Assembly: GCA_032718475.1 (NCBI GenBank)
Contig: JAUCBJ010004044.1
Location: 1-60,592 of the forward strand
Length of the DNA stretch: 60,592 nucleotides
From: Nemertoderma westbladi
Taxonomy: Eukaryota; Xenacoelomorpha; Nemertodermatida; Nemertodermatidae
Reading direction: 5' to 3'
Shown here: one piece after another, positions 8,853-17,953 of the stretch
Numbering within the stretch: the stretch's first letter is position 1
Layout: the number at the start of each line of letters is the position of its first letter
Notes under the pieces: generated by a model
What the model saw: only the letters and a program-made list of their open reading frames with translations
Database searches by the model: none
Told to the model about the DNA's origin: nothing
Program-made: the position numbers and the translations under genes

Positions 8853-11027
8853 TCGGACAAGGAGTTGATTCCCGATAATGTTAGGTTGTCGGAACCACTT
8901 CATAACGACCGGACAGATAGTGAACCCGAGGACTACTGTTATCAGACCCGTGGGTCTGGTTCAGCGGCCCACGCTACCTATTTGACTAACGTTTTGACTT
9001 ATACAGACATAGTGGAGGGTCAAGTGGCTAAATATCGAGACCTAGACATTTTCCAATACAGTGAGGAGGAATTACAGAAGGAATTGATACGCCAGGACCT
9101 CGAGACAGGAGCCAGAACCGTCGAATGGCTGGATAGGGACGCAATGGAACCCGGTGGATATGACCTAGCCATGTCTACTGATGAGAAACGGTCGCTGGAG
9201 ATGATGGAAGATACCATACGTCTACTACCGACTGGACATTTTGAAGTTGGAATGTTGTGGCGTCGACAACCTCCTAAGTTGGAGAACAACTACAACTTAG
9301 CCTTGAAAAGATTAAACGGAGTAAGGGCTCGGTTGTTGAAGAATCCAGGCATTAGGGAGAAGTATTGCACCCAGATCAACAACTATTTCGCCAAGGGATT
9401 TGCTGGGAAGGTAGAGGACCCTGACTTAGTGACAGACCAGACTTATTACCTTCCACACCACTATGTGACTCACCCTGACAAACCAGACAAAGTCCGAGTA
9501 GTCAACGACTGCGCAGCAGTCTATAGAGGTATGTCCCTGAATTCAGAGTTGATGGATGGTCCCAACCTGAATAACTATTTGATCGGAATACTGTTGCGTT
9601 TTAGACAGCGGCGATTCGCATTTACTTGTGACATCGAGGCGATGTTCCACCAGGTAAGAGCCTGTAAGGCAGACCAGGATAGCCTTCGCTTTCTCTGGTA
9701 TGAGAATGAAGACTTATCCGGCCCAGTGGTTACATACCAAATGTATGTTAGGATATTTGGCGCCCGCGATAGTCCGAATGGCACGCTGTTCGTTTTAAAG
9801 AAAACGGCAACAGCCCAGATTGGTAAGTATCCAGTAGAAGTAATTGAGTCTATATTGAGAAACTTCTATATGGACGACGGATTGGTGTCCAAGGACACGG
9901 CGGAACAAGCCATAGAAGTGGCTCACGGCCTACAGGAGTGCTTGGCTACAGGGGGATTTCCTCTGACCAAGTTCACTACTAATTCGGAGGCCCTATTAGA
10001 ATCGTTCCCGGTAAAAGATCGCTGGAGCGGAGACATAGAATTGGGGGTAGAACCAATCCCCATGGCGCGAGTACTGGGACTCGCTTGGAACCCGAACTCA
10101 GATAAGTTCCAGGTAAGAGTTAGATTTGAGCCCAGTAGCCCAGACAAAGTTTTGACTAAGAGGATTTGCTTATCGACATTAAGTAGACTATTTGACCCGA
10201 TGAACTTTATCAGTCCGGTAATATTACAGGCACGAGCGTGCATGAGGAAAATTTGGTTGTCCGACGTAGAGTGGGACGAACCAATATCTCCTATACATGC
10301 AAAGCAGTGGAGGGAGTGGGAAGCCGAGTTGCATCTATTGAAAAATATAGATGTACCCCGTTCCTACTTTCCGAATCAGCTGGTATTCCCAGCTGATTTA
10401 GAGCTCCACCTATTTAGTGACGCAAGTGATACCGGCTTTGGTATGGTAGCCTACCTTCGCCGAGAGGTAAGTCAGGACAAATTTGAGACGGCCTTTGTGA
10501 CTTCTAGATCAAAGACAATGCCGGTCAAATACATGACTGTCCCTCGTGCAGAGTTACAGGCGGCTGTGGTTTCAGTCGAGGTAAGTAAGCAGATAATTGA
10601 GGAGTTAGACACGACATTGACCTTATTCTATTGGACGGATGCATCCTTGGTGTTAGTATACATTGCGGCCGACAATATTGCACTAAAGACATTTGTGGCC
10701 AACAGACGCGCTCAGATCGTCGACTTTTCGACGAAGGAACAATGGAGACATTGTCCGGGAGTGTTGAACCCGGCCAACATAACTTCGAGAGGTGCAATGC
10801 CGGCGGAATTCTGTCAGGAAGAGTCGCAGGAGTTTTGGTTGCATGGACCTGATTTTCTAACGAGGACACAGGAACATTGGCCAGAGCGACTAAAGATAGT
10901 GACCAATCCGATGCCTGAAGATGCAGAAGTCAAGGTGGAGAAAGTCTCTAAGTCGAAGTCTAAAGCCAAACTTAAGTCATTGGAGCGGCCTGAAGAGTCA
11001 TTGGAGCGGCCTGAAGAGTCATTGTAG
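8853..11027 (+). CDS. pol: Reverse transcriptase and RNase H segment (BEL/Pao)
   Basis: This segment copies the element RNA into DNA. It is in the same frame as Gag, from the codon after TAG 8850-8852 to TAG 11025-11027, with no ATG near its start, so it needs readthrough or cleavage from a longer product. RT blocks: YYLPHHYVTHP, KVRVVNDCAAVY, RRFAFTCDIEAMFHQV, IFGARDSPN and the catalytic YMDD at 9867-9878. RNase H: FSDAS (Asp at 10419), RAEL, YWTDAS. The last motif reads NPANITSRG, with Asn (10776) where BEL relatives usually carry Asp. A C-terminal basic, Lys/Ser-rich linker ends in a 21-bp tandem repeat that contains the stop. Confidence 0.94.
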   Translation, partial: SDKELIPDNVRLSEPLHNDRTDSEPEDYCYQTRGSGSAAHATYLTNVLTYTDIVEGQVAKYRDLDIFQYSEEELQKELIRQDLETGARTVEWLDRDAMEPGGYDLAMSTDEKRSLEMMEDTIRLLPTGHFEVGMLWRRQPPKLENNYNLALKRLNGVRARLLKNPGIREKYCTQINNYFAKGFAGKVEDPDLVTDQTYYLPHHYVTHPDKPDKVRVVNDCAAVYRGMSLNSELMDGPNLNNYLIGILLRFRQRRFAFTCDIEAMFHQVRACKADQDSLRFLWYENEDLSGPVVTYQMYVRIFGARDSPNGTLFVLKKTATAQIGKYPVEVIESILRNFYMDDGLVSKDTAEQAIEVAHGLQECLATGGFPLTKFTTNSEALLESFPVKDRWSGDIELGVEPIPMARVLGLAWNPNSDKFQVRVRFEPSSPDKVLTKRICLSTLSRLFDPMNFISPVILQARACMRKIWLSDVEWDEPISPIHAKQWREWEAELHLLKNIDVPRSYFPNQLVFPADLELHLFSDASDTGFGMVAYLRREVSQDKFETAFVTSRSKTMPVKYMTVPRAELQAAVVSVEVSKQIIEELDTTLTLFYWTDASLVLVYIAADNIALKTFVANRRAQIVDFSTKEQWRHCPGVLNPANITSRGAMPAEFCQEESQEFWLHGPDFLTRTQEHWPERLKIVTNPMPEDAEVKVEKVSKSKSKAKLKSLERPEESLERPEESL
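8942..8959 (+). repeat. Dispersed palindrome copy 3 (compensatory change)
   Basis: TCAGACCCGTGGGTCTGG, starting at codon position 3 (encodes Q-T-R-G-S). Position 4 A to G is matched by position 15 T to C, so pairing is kept. This is the best evidence in the window that base pairing is what is conserved. Confidence 0.85.
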
Positions 11028-11039
11028 CGGCCCGGAGAC
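10977..11039 (+). repeat. 21-bp tandem repeat, third copy carrying the second TAG
   Basis: Three units begin TCATTGGAGCGGCC, at 10977, 10998 and 11019. In the third, GAG has become TAG (11025-11027) and later bases have drifted. The stop therefore arose by one G-to-T change inside a duplicated linker. Confidence 0.9.
11025..11027 (+). promoter_or_regulatory. In-frame TAG between RNase H and integrase
   Basis: TTG TAG CGG: the frame continues open into integrase. A stop followed by CGG is a context known to favour readthrough for UGA in some viruses; whether UAG-CGG works here is unknown. Confidence 0.55.
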
Positions 11040-12842
11040 CTGTCAGACCAACAGACTTACGTGACTACTAGGTCCGGAAGGGTAAGTTATGACATCAAAC
11101 CACCCTTACAGACTAAACCAGAGTCACAGTTGGTAAGTGACGGACAGAAAATGACCGACACAATGGAGCCTTTGGTTTCCAAACCTGCGGGTTTGGATTC
11201 GAAACTTCCATTGGTTAGCGGACAACCGTCGCTGGCATTAGAGTCATGCAGTGTTTATGACAAATTACTAAATTCGTCTGCCTCTTGGCTGACAATTTGT
11301 AAAAGAACTGCGTGGTTAAGCCGATACATTTCGTACCTTTGTTTAAAACATTCGAAACATTTGAGAGAACCATTGAGCGCCAATAGTGAGCGAATTCGGA
11401 AATTGAAACAACCTCTGACAGAGGATGAGATTGATCAAGCGGAATTAAAGCATTTGAAACATTATCAAATGTGTGCCTTCCCGAAAGAATTCCATCTATT
11501 ATCGGCTCAACGACCAGTTCTCTATAAACCCCTTAGAAAATGGAGTCCATTAATCCATAAGGGTTTGATTTGTCATAGATCGAGAATCCAGACTGTCGAC
11601 ATAAACTCACAGTTTCGGTTCCCAGTGATAATCCCTAGTCACCCAATAGAATTGCAAAGAGCGATTCTATGGGATATACACAAGAGGTTGCATCACGCGG
11701 GAAGGTTACACTGTTTGTCGGCAGCGAGACAGCGATTCATTCTATTGCAGCCAAGCAGGGCAGTTGGCACCATGTATGACGCCTGTCTGGTTTGCAAGAG
11801 AGTGAACGCCAGAGTATTGGAACAGGAGATGGCTGAACTCCCGGAAGCGAGAGTGCAGGCATATGACCCACCCTTTACGAACACAGGGGTGGACTGTTTT
11901 GGTCCGATTGAAGCAAAGAGTGGACGGCTGACCCACAAGCGATGGGGTCTGCTACTGACATGCATGGCTAGTAGAGCCATACACATTGAGCGTGTGGCAG
12001 ACATGTCGACCAAATCTCTGCTCCTGGCCTTAAAGAGATTTATAGCCAGGAGAGGACTAGTAAAGGCGTTCTACTCCGATAAGGGTACAAACTTTGTCGG
12101 GGGGAATAGCGAGTTGAACGCGGCTCATAAAGCGGCACAGAATAAAGAAATTTCTGCAGCACTTTTGCCGCAACGAGTAGAGTGGAGATTTAATACTCCA
12201 GAAAGTCCTTGGAGAGGAGGAAGTTGGGAGCGTTTAGTTCGCTCTGTAAAACAGGCTATTGCCAAGACGTTGCCTGTGAACAAACAACTTACCGACGACG
12301 AACTGGTTACAGCTTTCATCGAAATCGAGCATACACTAAACTCGAGGCCGATAGCTATGTTGCCAGACGGTGTTGCATTAACGCCGAATCATTTGCTAAT
12401 GCAGAGTCCAGCGTTTCTTGTGCCGGCATCAGAACCCATTAGTGCCGACCTATATAGTCGTAAGAGCTGGAAAGTGACTCAATTTGTGGCGTACACATTC
12501 TGGGAATATTGGCGGGAATACTATCTTCCCACCATATCCACCAGAACAAAGTGGTACAAAACGGTTCGGAGTCTCCAAAGGGGAGATTACGTATTGATAA
12601 CCGAACCGATTGTCAAGAGAAAGTATTGGGAGACGGGAGTGATCTTGCATATACACCCAGACGTGCAAAACATAGTGCGCACAGTCACTGTGAAAATTAG
12701 GTGCAAGTGTCCGCACCCAAAGAAGTGTAAAACTAATGGTTTACACACCGTGGACCGACCGGTCCAGGATATTGTGTTATTAGAGGAGACACGTATCGAG
12801 ACGGGAGATTATAATTTGTCTCCTGCCTCAAAACAGAGTTAG
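11028..12842 (+). CDS. int: Integrase segment (BEL/Pao)
   Basis: This segment inserts the element DNA into the genome. It continues the Gag/RT frame after TAG 11025-11027 and has no ATG at its head. After a variable N-terminus it shows the HHCC zinc domain (HKRLHHAG ... CLVC), then the DDE core: Asp in GVDCFGP (11892), Asp in YSDKGTNFVGG (12078) and Glu in GGSWERLV (12228), with spacings of 62 and 50 residues. The C-terminal LQRGDYVLI block matches the DUF5641-type extension of BEL/Pao integrases. It ends in TAG at 12840-12842. All key residues are present, so the enzyme could work if made. Confidence 0.94.
   Translation, partial: RPGDLSDQQTYVTTRSGRVSYDIKPPLQTKPESQLVSDGQKMTDTMEPLVSKPAGLDSKLPLVSGQPSLALESCSVYDKLLNSSASWLTICKRTAWLSRYISYLCLKHSKHLREPLSANSERIRKLKQPLTEDEIDQAELKHLKHYQMCAFPKEFHLLSAQRPVLYKPLRKWSPLIHKGLICHRSRIQTVDINSQFRFPVIIPSHPIELQRAILWDIHKRLHHAGRLHCLSAARQRFILLQPSRAVGTMYDACLVCKRVNARVLEQEMAELPEARVQAYDPPFTNTGVDCFGPIEAKSGRLTHKRWGLLLTCMASRAIHIERVADMSTKSLLLALKRFIARRGLVKAFYSDKGTNFVGGNSELNAAHKAAQNKEISAALLPQRVEWRFNTPESPWRGGSWERLVRSVKQAIAKTLPVNKQLTDDELVTAFIEIEHTLNSRPIAMLPDGVALTPNHLLMQSPAFLVPASEPISADLYSRKSWKVTQFVAYTFWEYWREYYLPTISTRTKWYKTVRSLQRGDYVLITEPIVKRKYWETGVILHIHPDVQNIVRTVTVKIRCKCPHPKKCKTNGLHTVDRPVQDIVLLEETRIETGDYNLSPASKQS
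11179..11196 (+). repeat. Dispersed palindrome copy 4
   Basis: CCAAACCTGCGGGTTTGG in the linker before integrase, starting at codon position 2 (K-P-A-G-L). Seven-pair stem with a TGCG centre. Confidence 0.88.
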
Positions 12843-13278
12843 TGTTGGACGCAACTCACTTCGTATGCATTCCTCGTATGCAAATACAAGGAAATGCATA
12901 GGAGCGGGGTTGCGGTGATTTGCGTTGAGTTTTGTCTGGTGGGTATCAAAACAAAATTTTATTAAATTTTATTTTCAAAATTTTGGAAAAAATTAAAATT
13001 TTAAAATTAGAAAAGTGAACCCAAGACAATTCCAGACGCTGTGTATAGACGCGTTTTTAGAATTCGTCTATAGATAAACAGTAATTTGAAAAGTCGTGAA
13101 GCCTGGAAAATAGTATTTAGAAACCATGGTGATGGCTATATTACGTAGGAGTGTAAATTGAGTTTAGCAACTTCCACAGATTGGTGCCAACAGTGCAACT
13201 AAGGTGCTAAAGGTTAGTAGCACCAGAGGCGTACATGGACCCCACTCAGTAGTTTGCAGGATGTGTGATGTTCGATTA

Positions 13279-13296
13279 TCAAACCTGTGGGTTTGG
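13279..13296 (+). repeat. Dispersed palindrome copy 5 (non-coding)
   Basis: TCAAACCTGTGGGTTTGG in the integrase-ORF3 gap. Its presence outside any ORF argues against a peptide being the conserved unit. Confidence 0.88.
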
Positions 13297-13534
13297 TATA
13301 GTCGAGTATTGTGGCTATGGTCCTTTCTAACTACTGTAGTTTAGTACGAGTAATGGGAGTAGTTTGGGCATCAAAAAGTGAGTTGGTCACGGCCAGTTTA
13401 TCTCCAAAGTTTTTGCGCTATGCATGGGAATAGGTTAGATGATAGTTAGTTAGGAAGAGACGGGATCTAGAGAGTCGAACCTGAACTGCTGGAAGGCGGG
13501 GGGGGGGTTCGGGAGGTCTGTCCTTCGGCGACAT

Positions 13535-13553
13535 CTAACTGATTTACCCACAG
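13535..13553 (+). promoter_or_regulatory. Candidate branch point and 3' splice acceptor before ORF3
   Basis: CTAAC (13535-13539) followed 12-14 nt later by a CAG (13551-13553), 59 nt before the ORF3 ATG. The tract between is only moderately pyrimidine-rich. It would allow ORF3 to be translated from a spliced mRNA using a leader donor. Confidence 0.4.
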
Positions 13554-13612
13554 TGTAATTGGTTACGTAACGGCACTTATTGGGATATATATATGTATAT
13601 ACGCGTAACATA

Positions 13613-16600
13613 ATGGAGATGGATATTAGAGCGCAACCGCGCAGAGGATTTACTGCCAGAGAGGAGGCGGAGCTACCATTCGCGCGACCAGGATGTAAAG
13701 ACTCTAACGTTTACTACCATGGGCGGTCCGTGATGGAGCTAAACGGGAAATACAAGCCGACTTATGATAAGGAATTACGGAGGGAAAGAATGAGAGCGTT
13801 GGGGGACCGGATGGAAGTTTTGCGGAGAGAGTATCGCACGCGGTATCCCTACGACTTCGCTTTGGACGTGTGTGACATTAGCGCAGATCCGGACGAGGAA
13901 ATCGCACGACTATACCATATGAATATGTATTTACGACACGAGGAGCCTCTACCTGCAGTCCGAGATCAGTTCGACGGAATGCATCTGTACCGGAGGACTC
14001 GAGACGAGGATCAGGAGACGCCGAAGGTCTTCAACGTGTACAAGCTCTTCTACAAGTGTGGTGAATGCATGAATAAGCAAGACGTGGCGATTCCCGACCG
14101 ACTAGACGAGCAACATCCGGAACCGATATTAACGCGATGTCCAGCTCACCAATTCCTTAGATACAACGAGGGAGGTTACCCGATGAGCAACCCGATGATC
14201 AGTATCGACTTCAGCGGAAAGCGACCTCCGAGACCCATTACGCCGACCGTTACGACATTAGATCCGTATACGGAGATTAAACCCTGTTCGACACCCAGTT
14301 TGATAGAGACGGCAGCGGCCATTTCGCTGTACCGAGCCTATAAGGATCTAGAGGCGCGGCGCGAAGCGGCGCGGGACTCGGGTACCAAACCCGCGGGTTT
14401 GGAGCTCTCGAGTCCCTGGACTGCGTTTACTTCACCTCACCGAGCGAGAAGCCTCACGCCTGAGCATCAGGACGACATAGACGCGTTGCGGCAGGAGGAG
14501 CGAGCGGCGAAGGCGAAAGAGTTATTTGAGAACAGGATAGAGGAGTATAATAAGACCGCGGATAGACATCAAGAGGAGACGAGGAGAGTGACCGGATTTG
14601 TTCCACAGGTCGTATCTCAACCCGGACCGGTGTATTATTCCGATGGCACCGAACCTGCGATATTAGTAGATCATCCGGAGTCACGAGAAGCGATACGATT
14701 CTTGCCGATGGTAAGAATGGCGGACCATTGGAACGTTGACTGTCTACGGGAAGTTTTATGCGCGAAGTTCTTGCGTGATGTCCCAATGCAGATCACAGAT
14801 TACGACACATTGGATAAGATTGGAGCTCCGGGGAAGGAGAGCAAACTATTCGGATGGTTGGATAAGTACATCAAGGTATGGGTCGCGGTGGCTACATTCC
14901 CAGACGACGAGGAGGTAGACCAGACGTGGCTGAGGAGGAAGGGTTCTTATACCCGATATGATGACCACAAGGCTATCGAGCGCATGTGGACCCCATCAGA
15001 CGAGATTCAGCGTCAGTGGAGGAAAACGGAGGAATCACTGCAGGATTGGAGGGTGATGTTCTACGACAATGAAGGAGGGTCCCATCAAGAATGTTTGACC
15101 AGCAAGTGTATTCAAATTTGTGCGGCCGATGGTGTGACTCATGTGTTTATGCATGTGAGGGCGGATCGAGAGAGACCGGAGCCCATCATAACGACACAAT
15201 ATCGGAAAGGGAAGGATCCTAGGGAGCAGATTTTGGAGGTATGCAGGCGAGGAGGTATGCATGGAGCGGAGCGTATCGACGCCAGGATGTTACCCAAGAA
15301 AGTTAGAGAGGCTATTCTCAACCAAGATTACGTCAAGGTGGGATCGGGAGTCCAGAGCGATTTGGAGAGCGACTTCAACGCCATGACTGATCTGGAAGAT
15401 AGATTGCCGAGACCGTTTGTCGACACCAAGCTATTGTTGCTATGGGCACAGGATATTGGAATTTATAGGGAGTATCCCAACTCTGCCAAGACTGGTATGG
15501 GCTTTATAGCACACTTATTGTATAATTGGGACTTTAAGTTAAAGACGCAGAAGAAGTACGAGGAGGCGTATGGCGAATACAACACGCCACCGGGAGCGGA
15601 GTTCAAATCTCACTTCAAGCGGCAAGCGTTAGTGTATTGGAACATTTGCGCGCCACCCCGTGCGTCGCTACAATATTATTTGGTGCTTGAGTCGAACACG
15701 GTGACTTGTTTATTAGCGGATATCGTTGCGCGAGTTTTGAAGCGTCATCCATTGGTATTCGGAGGAGATCAATACATTCGCTCGAAAGGGGGAATCCAAT
15801 CCGACGTGATGAAGCGTTTCTTAACCCCGTTCTTCAACCAATCGTTAGAGAATACGTCGATGGTGAGGAGAGGATTAGCGATATTCGAAGGAGTATATCG
15901 ACAGAACATCGGAGATTTGGGAGACCGACCGTCGATGGAATATCCGACGCCAGAAGCTTTGGAGAAGTGGTTCGGGAATCAAACCCGCGGGTTTGGTACT
16001 CCCTTCCACTCGGAGGCTGATAGACCTGTTAAGGAGGGCTGGCCGGAGACGTTAGTAGAGGTGTTCGGAGTAGATCTTCCGGTGGAGAAGACATATCCGA
16101 AACGAACGCGGGAGGAAATATTGGAGATAGAGGACAAGGGCGAGGATGTTTACTTTGTTCCGGATCGACAACCGTTGACCGGAGAGGACGACATCGTATT
16201 AGACATTGGGAAGGAAGGAAGTGCGAAACCGATTGGAGACCTCATATACGAGAGGGCCTGGTTTCCACAAGCGCGTAGGTGCAAATTGTGCGGCAGCACA
16301 AGGCACAATCTAAAGTCGTGCGACGCGGTAGTAGAGGCGGCGCATAAGGTCTGTCGTTGGTGTAATGAGACCGACCATTCGTTTCACACGTGCACCGTCT
16401 TCATTTCTCAATGTGGATATTGTGGGGTAAAGGGACATCGTAGCGCGAGATGTCAGCTGCGAGATGATTCCTTTCAAAACCATAGCGCTAACCTACTTCG
16501 GGAGATGTTAGATAAGTGGGAGAGTGTGGCTGATTACCATATTCAAGCGCAGATGCGTTGGTTACCATTTAAAGCGGGATATGGGTTTTGGGCGGTAGAC

Positions 16601-17185
16601 CCATCGCATGTTGCGTACGAGCCATATCTACAATCGCTACCACAATATCAGGAACTCATCCTAACTGCTCAAGACCTTCCACAGAACACTGGAGTTATCG
16701 TAGTCCGAGAATACTTCAGACAATTGAATATGGATAACAAGTACACCTGGAACTTCGTTGCTATTTGCGATCGCATCACGAAGGGTGTATTTACGGAGAC
16801 TAGAAAAGTGGTACGCGCGCGAGGTGATTGGAGGATGGCGGCTATTCAATACCGCAACGAATTCTTGTTGACTCATGTGCCAGTGGGTTCATTGACCGCT
16901 GAGAGGATACAGGAACAAAGAATCGCAGCGACCACAGCGACGACCGCTGGAGCTCAAGGCTCGCGGAAAGAACCAGGAGGAGAGGTCCAAGACAAGCGTC
17001 AAGTCAAGGACGACCACTATCATTCTATTATAGAAGCACAAAGGTTGCAGCGCAAGGCGCAGGGAGCGTCGGAAAAAGCGCGTGTGCAACTGCAGAAGGA
17101 AGAGTTGGCGGAAGCGACCACGGGAGCACGACAATTGGGACGAGGCCGAGGGAGAAGTACCAGCCGAGAGTACCTAAAGAGGTGA
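13613..17185 (+). CDS. ORF3: DEDD(y) exonuclease-like domain with three CCHC knuckles
   Basis: This 1190-residue protein starts at the ATG at 13613 (A at -3, G at +4). Numbered from that Met: a Cys/His cluster CxxC (149/152) and CPAH (176-179); a 3'-5' exonuclease-like region at about 474-709 with ExoI-like YDNEGG (Asp485, Glu487), ExoII-like VKVGSGVQSD (Asp583) followed by FVDT, and ExoIII-like YLVLES (Tyr689, Glu693 where Asp is usual); then three tandem C-x2-C-x4-H-x4-C knuckles at 890-903, 914-927 and 934-947; and a basic, Gln/Arg-rich tail. There is no signal peptide or membrane segment, so it is not an envelope. The frame is intact. The exonuclease call rests on motif order and spacing read by eye; the knuckles are certain. 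It may act on element nucleic acid together with Gag, which is inference. Confidence 0.8.
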   Translation: MEMDIRAQPRRGFTAREEAELPFARPGCKDSNVYYHGRSVMELNGKYKPTYDKELRRERMRALGDRMEVLRREYRTRYPYDFALDVCDISADPDEEIARLYHMNMYLRHEEPLPAVRDQFDGMHLYRRTRDEDQETPKVFNVYKLFYKCGECMNKQDVAIPDRLDEQHPEPILTRCPAHQFLRYNEGGYPMSNPMISIDFSGKRPPRPITPTVTTLDPYTEIKPCSTPSLIETAAAISLYRAYKDLEARREAARDSGTKPAGLELSSPWTAFTSPHRARSLTPEHQDDIDALRQEERAAKAKELFENRIEEYNKTADRHQEETRRVTGFVPQVVSQPGPVYYSDGTEPAILVDHPESREAIRFLPMVRMADHWNVDCLREVLCAKFLRDVPMQITDYDTLDKIGAPGKESKLFGWLDKYIKVWVAVATFPDDEEVDQTWLRRKGSYTRYDDHKAIERMWTPSDEIQRQWRKTEESLQDWRVMFYDNEGGSHQECLTSKCIQICAADGVTHVFMHVRADRERPEPIITTQYRKGKDPREQILEVCRRGGMHGAERIDARMLPKKVREAILNQDYVKVGSGVQSDLESDFNAMTDLEDRLPRPFVDTKLLLLWAQDIGIYREYPNSAKTGMGFIAHLLYNWDFKLKTQKKYEEAYGEYNTPPGAEFKSHFKRQALVYWNICAPPRASLQYYLVLESNTVTCLLADIVARVLKRHPLVFGGDQYIRSKGGIQSDVMKRFLTPFFNQSLENTSMVRRGLAIFEGVYRQNIGDLGDRPSMEYPTPEALEKWFGNQTRGFGTPFHSEADRPVKEGWPETLVEVFGVDLPVEKTYPKRTREEILEIEDKGEDVYFVPDRQPLTGEDDIVLDIGKEGSAKPIGDLIYERAWFPQARRCKLCGSTRHNLKSCDAVVEAAHKVCRWCNETDHSFHTCTVFISQCGYCGVKGHRSARCQLRDDSFQNHSANLLREMLDKWESVADYHIQAQMRWLPFKAGYGFWAVDPSHVAYEPYLQSLPQYQELILTAQDLPQNTGVIVVREYFRQLNMDNKYTWNFVAICDRITKGVFTETRKVVRARGDWRMAAIQYRNEFLLTHVPVGSLTAERIQEQRIAATTATTAGAQGSRKEPGGEVQDKRQVKDDHYHSIIEAQRLQRKAQGASEKARVQLQKEELAEATTGARQLGRGRGRSTSREYLKR
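14385..14402 (+). repeat. Dispersed palindrome copy 6
   Basis: CCAAACCCGCGGGTTTGG, a perfect 18-bp palindrome in ORF3, starting at codon position 2 (K-P-A-G-L). Confidence 0.9.
15979..15996 (+). repeat. Dispersed palindrome copy 7
   Basis: TCAAACCCGCGGGTTTGG in ORF3, starting at codon position 3 (Q-T-R-G-F), a different phase from copy 6 in the same protein. Confidence 0.9.
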
Positions 17186-17690
17186 GGTCTCTATAGGGGT
17201 GCTCCCAACAGGCGGCGGTGGACTCGTGAGGGTCTGGGGGCACGTTAAATCGCTGGTAAGTGCAAGGGAGATACTGAAGGCCCTCGTGTCTAGCGAACCA
17301 TGAATCAACATGGTGCCGTGGTTCCGTCTAGTCGGCATGTTGCCGTACTGCCAGTCCTGTACACAGTAGGGGTGGTGGCATGGCGTGATTTGTGGTGTCA
17401 TGTGGTGTGAACTGTGGTTTGTATGTGGGCGATCAGTGGCAGTTGCTTGGGGCTCGGATGGGTTCCTTTGACCATCAGCTGTTCCGTTTTTTTGATACTA
17501 TATGTTATTGTCTCCATGTTCAGCTGATTGGTTTTTGGGATTTGTTTGGGCCTTTGAGTTTTCTGTTGCTGTGGGTACGTGAGTACACATGATTGTGTGT
17601 ATGGCCACTGCGAGTGAGTGTGGGAAACCTTGCCAGTTGGCTCAGTCGCCACTGGTATTAGTAGGACCATATTTTACTGCGCCCTAGCAT

Positions 17691-17732
17691 ACTTTGTGCA
17701 CACAAAGTTATTTTGCCCTAACGGCAAAATAA
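17691..17732 (+). promoter_or_regulatory. Two abutting perfect inverted repeats
   Basis: ACTTTGTG (17691-17698) and CACAAAGT (17701-17708) form one arm pair. TTATTTTGCC (17708-17717) and GGCAAAATAA (17723-17732) form a 10-bp stem with a 5-nt loop. They touch end to end. Confidence 0.6.
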
Positions 17733-17932
17733 GGTACTCTCGACTCTCATGTTCTCTCTAGTCGATACAACTAGTCCCTCCCGATTTTGACCCCGATTTT
17801 GTCTTTCATGATTTTGTCCTCTGTGTGTGCATGGTATGTGTCCAATTTGTGTACTTGATATTGTGAACATCTGTTGAGTACACGTGTACAGTGACTGGTA
17901 AGTGGTTACTTGTTCTTAGCTTTTGAGCAAGA

Positions 17933-17953
17933 CAGTATTGTTTTTCAATACTG
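17933..17953 (+). promoter_or_regulatory. Perfect hairpin with T5 loop
   Basis: CAGTATTG and CAATACTG flank TTTTT. An 8-bp stem without mismatch. Confidence 0.55.

Larger units (their letters stand above)
12843..13612 (+). other. Gap between integrase and ORF3
   Basis: This 770-bp non-coding stretch holds an imperfect hairpin (TATGCATTCCT at 12863 with AGGAAATGCATA at 12889), an AT-rich run of AAAATTTT words (about 12950-13010), one dispersed palindrome (13279), a run of ten G (13498-13507) and a possible splice acceptor before ORF3. Confidence 0.75.

Noticed and set aside
13470-13500. Possible tRNA B-box on the minus strand (GGTTCGACTC)
   Set aside because: The flanking five bases do not form a T-stem and no A-box or acceptor stem was found.
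13613-17185. Envelope-like ORF by position
   Set aside because: No signal peptide, furin-like site or membrane segment; it has CCHC knuckles and an exonuclease-like core.
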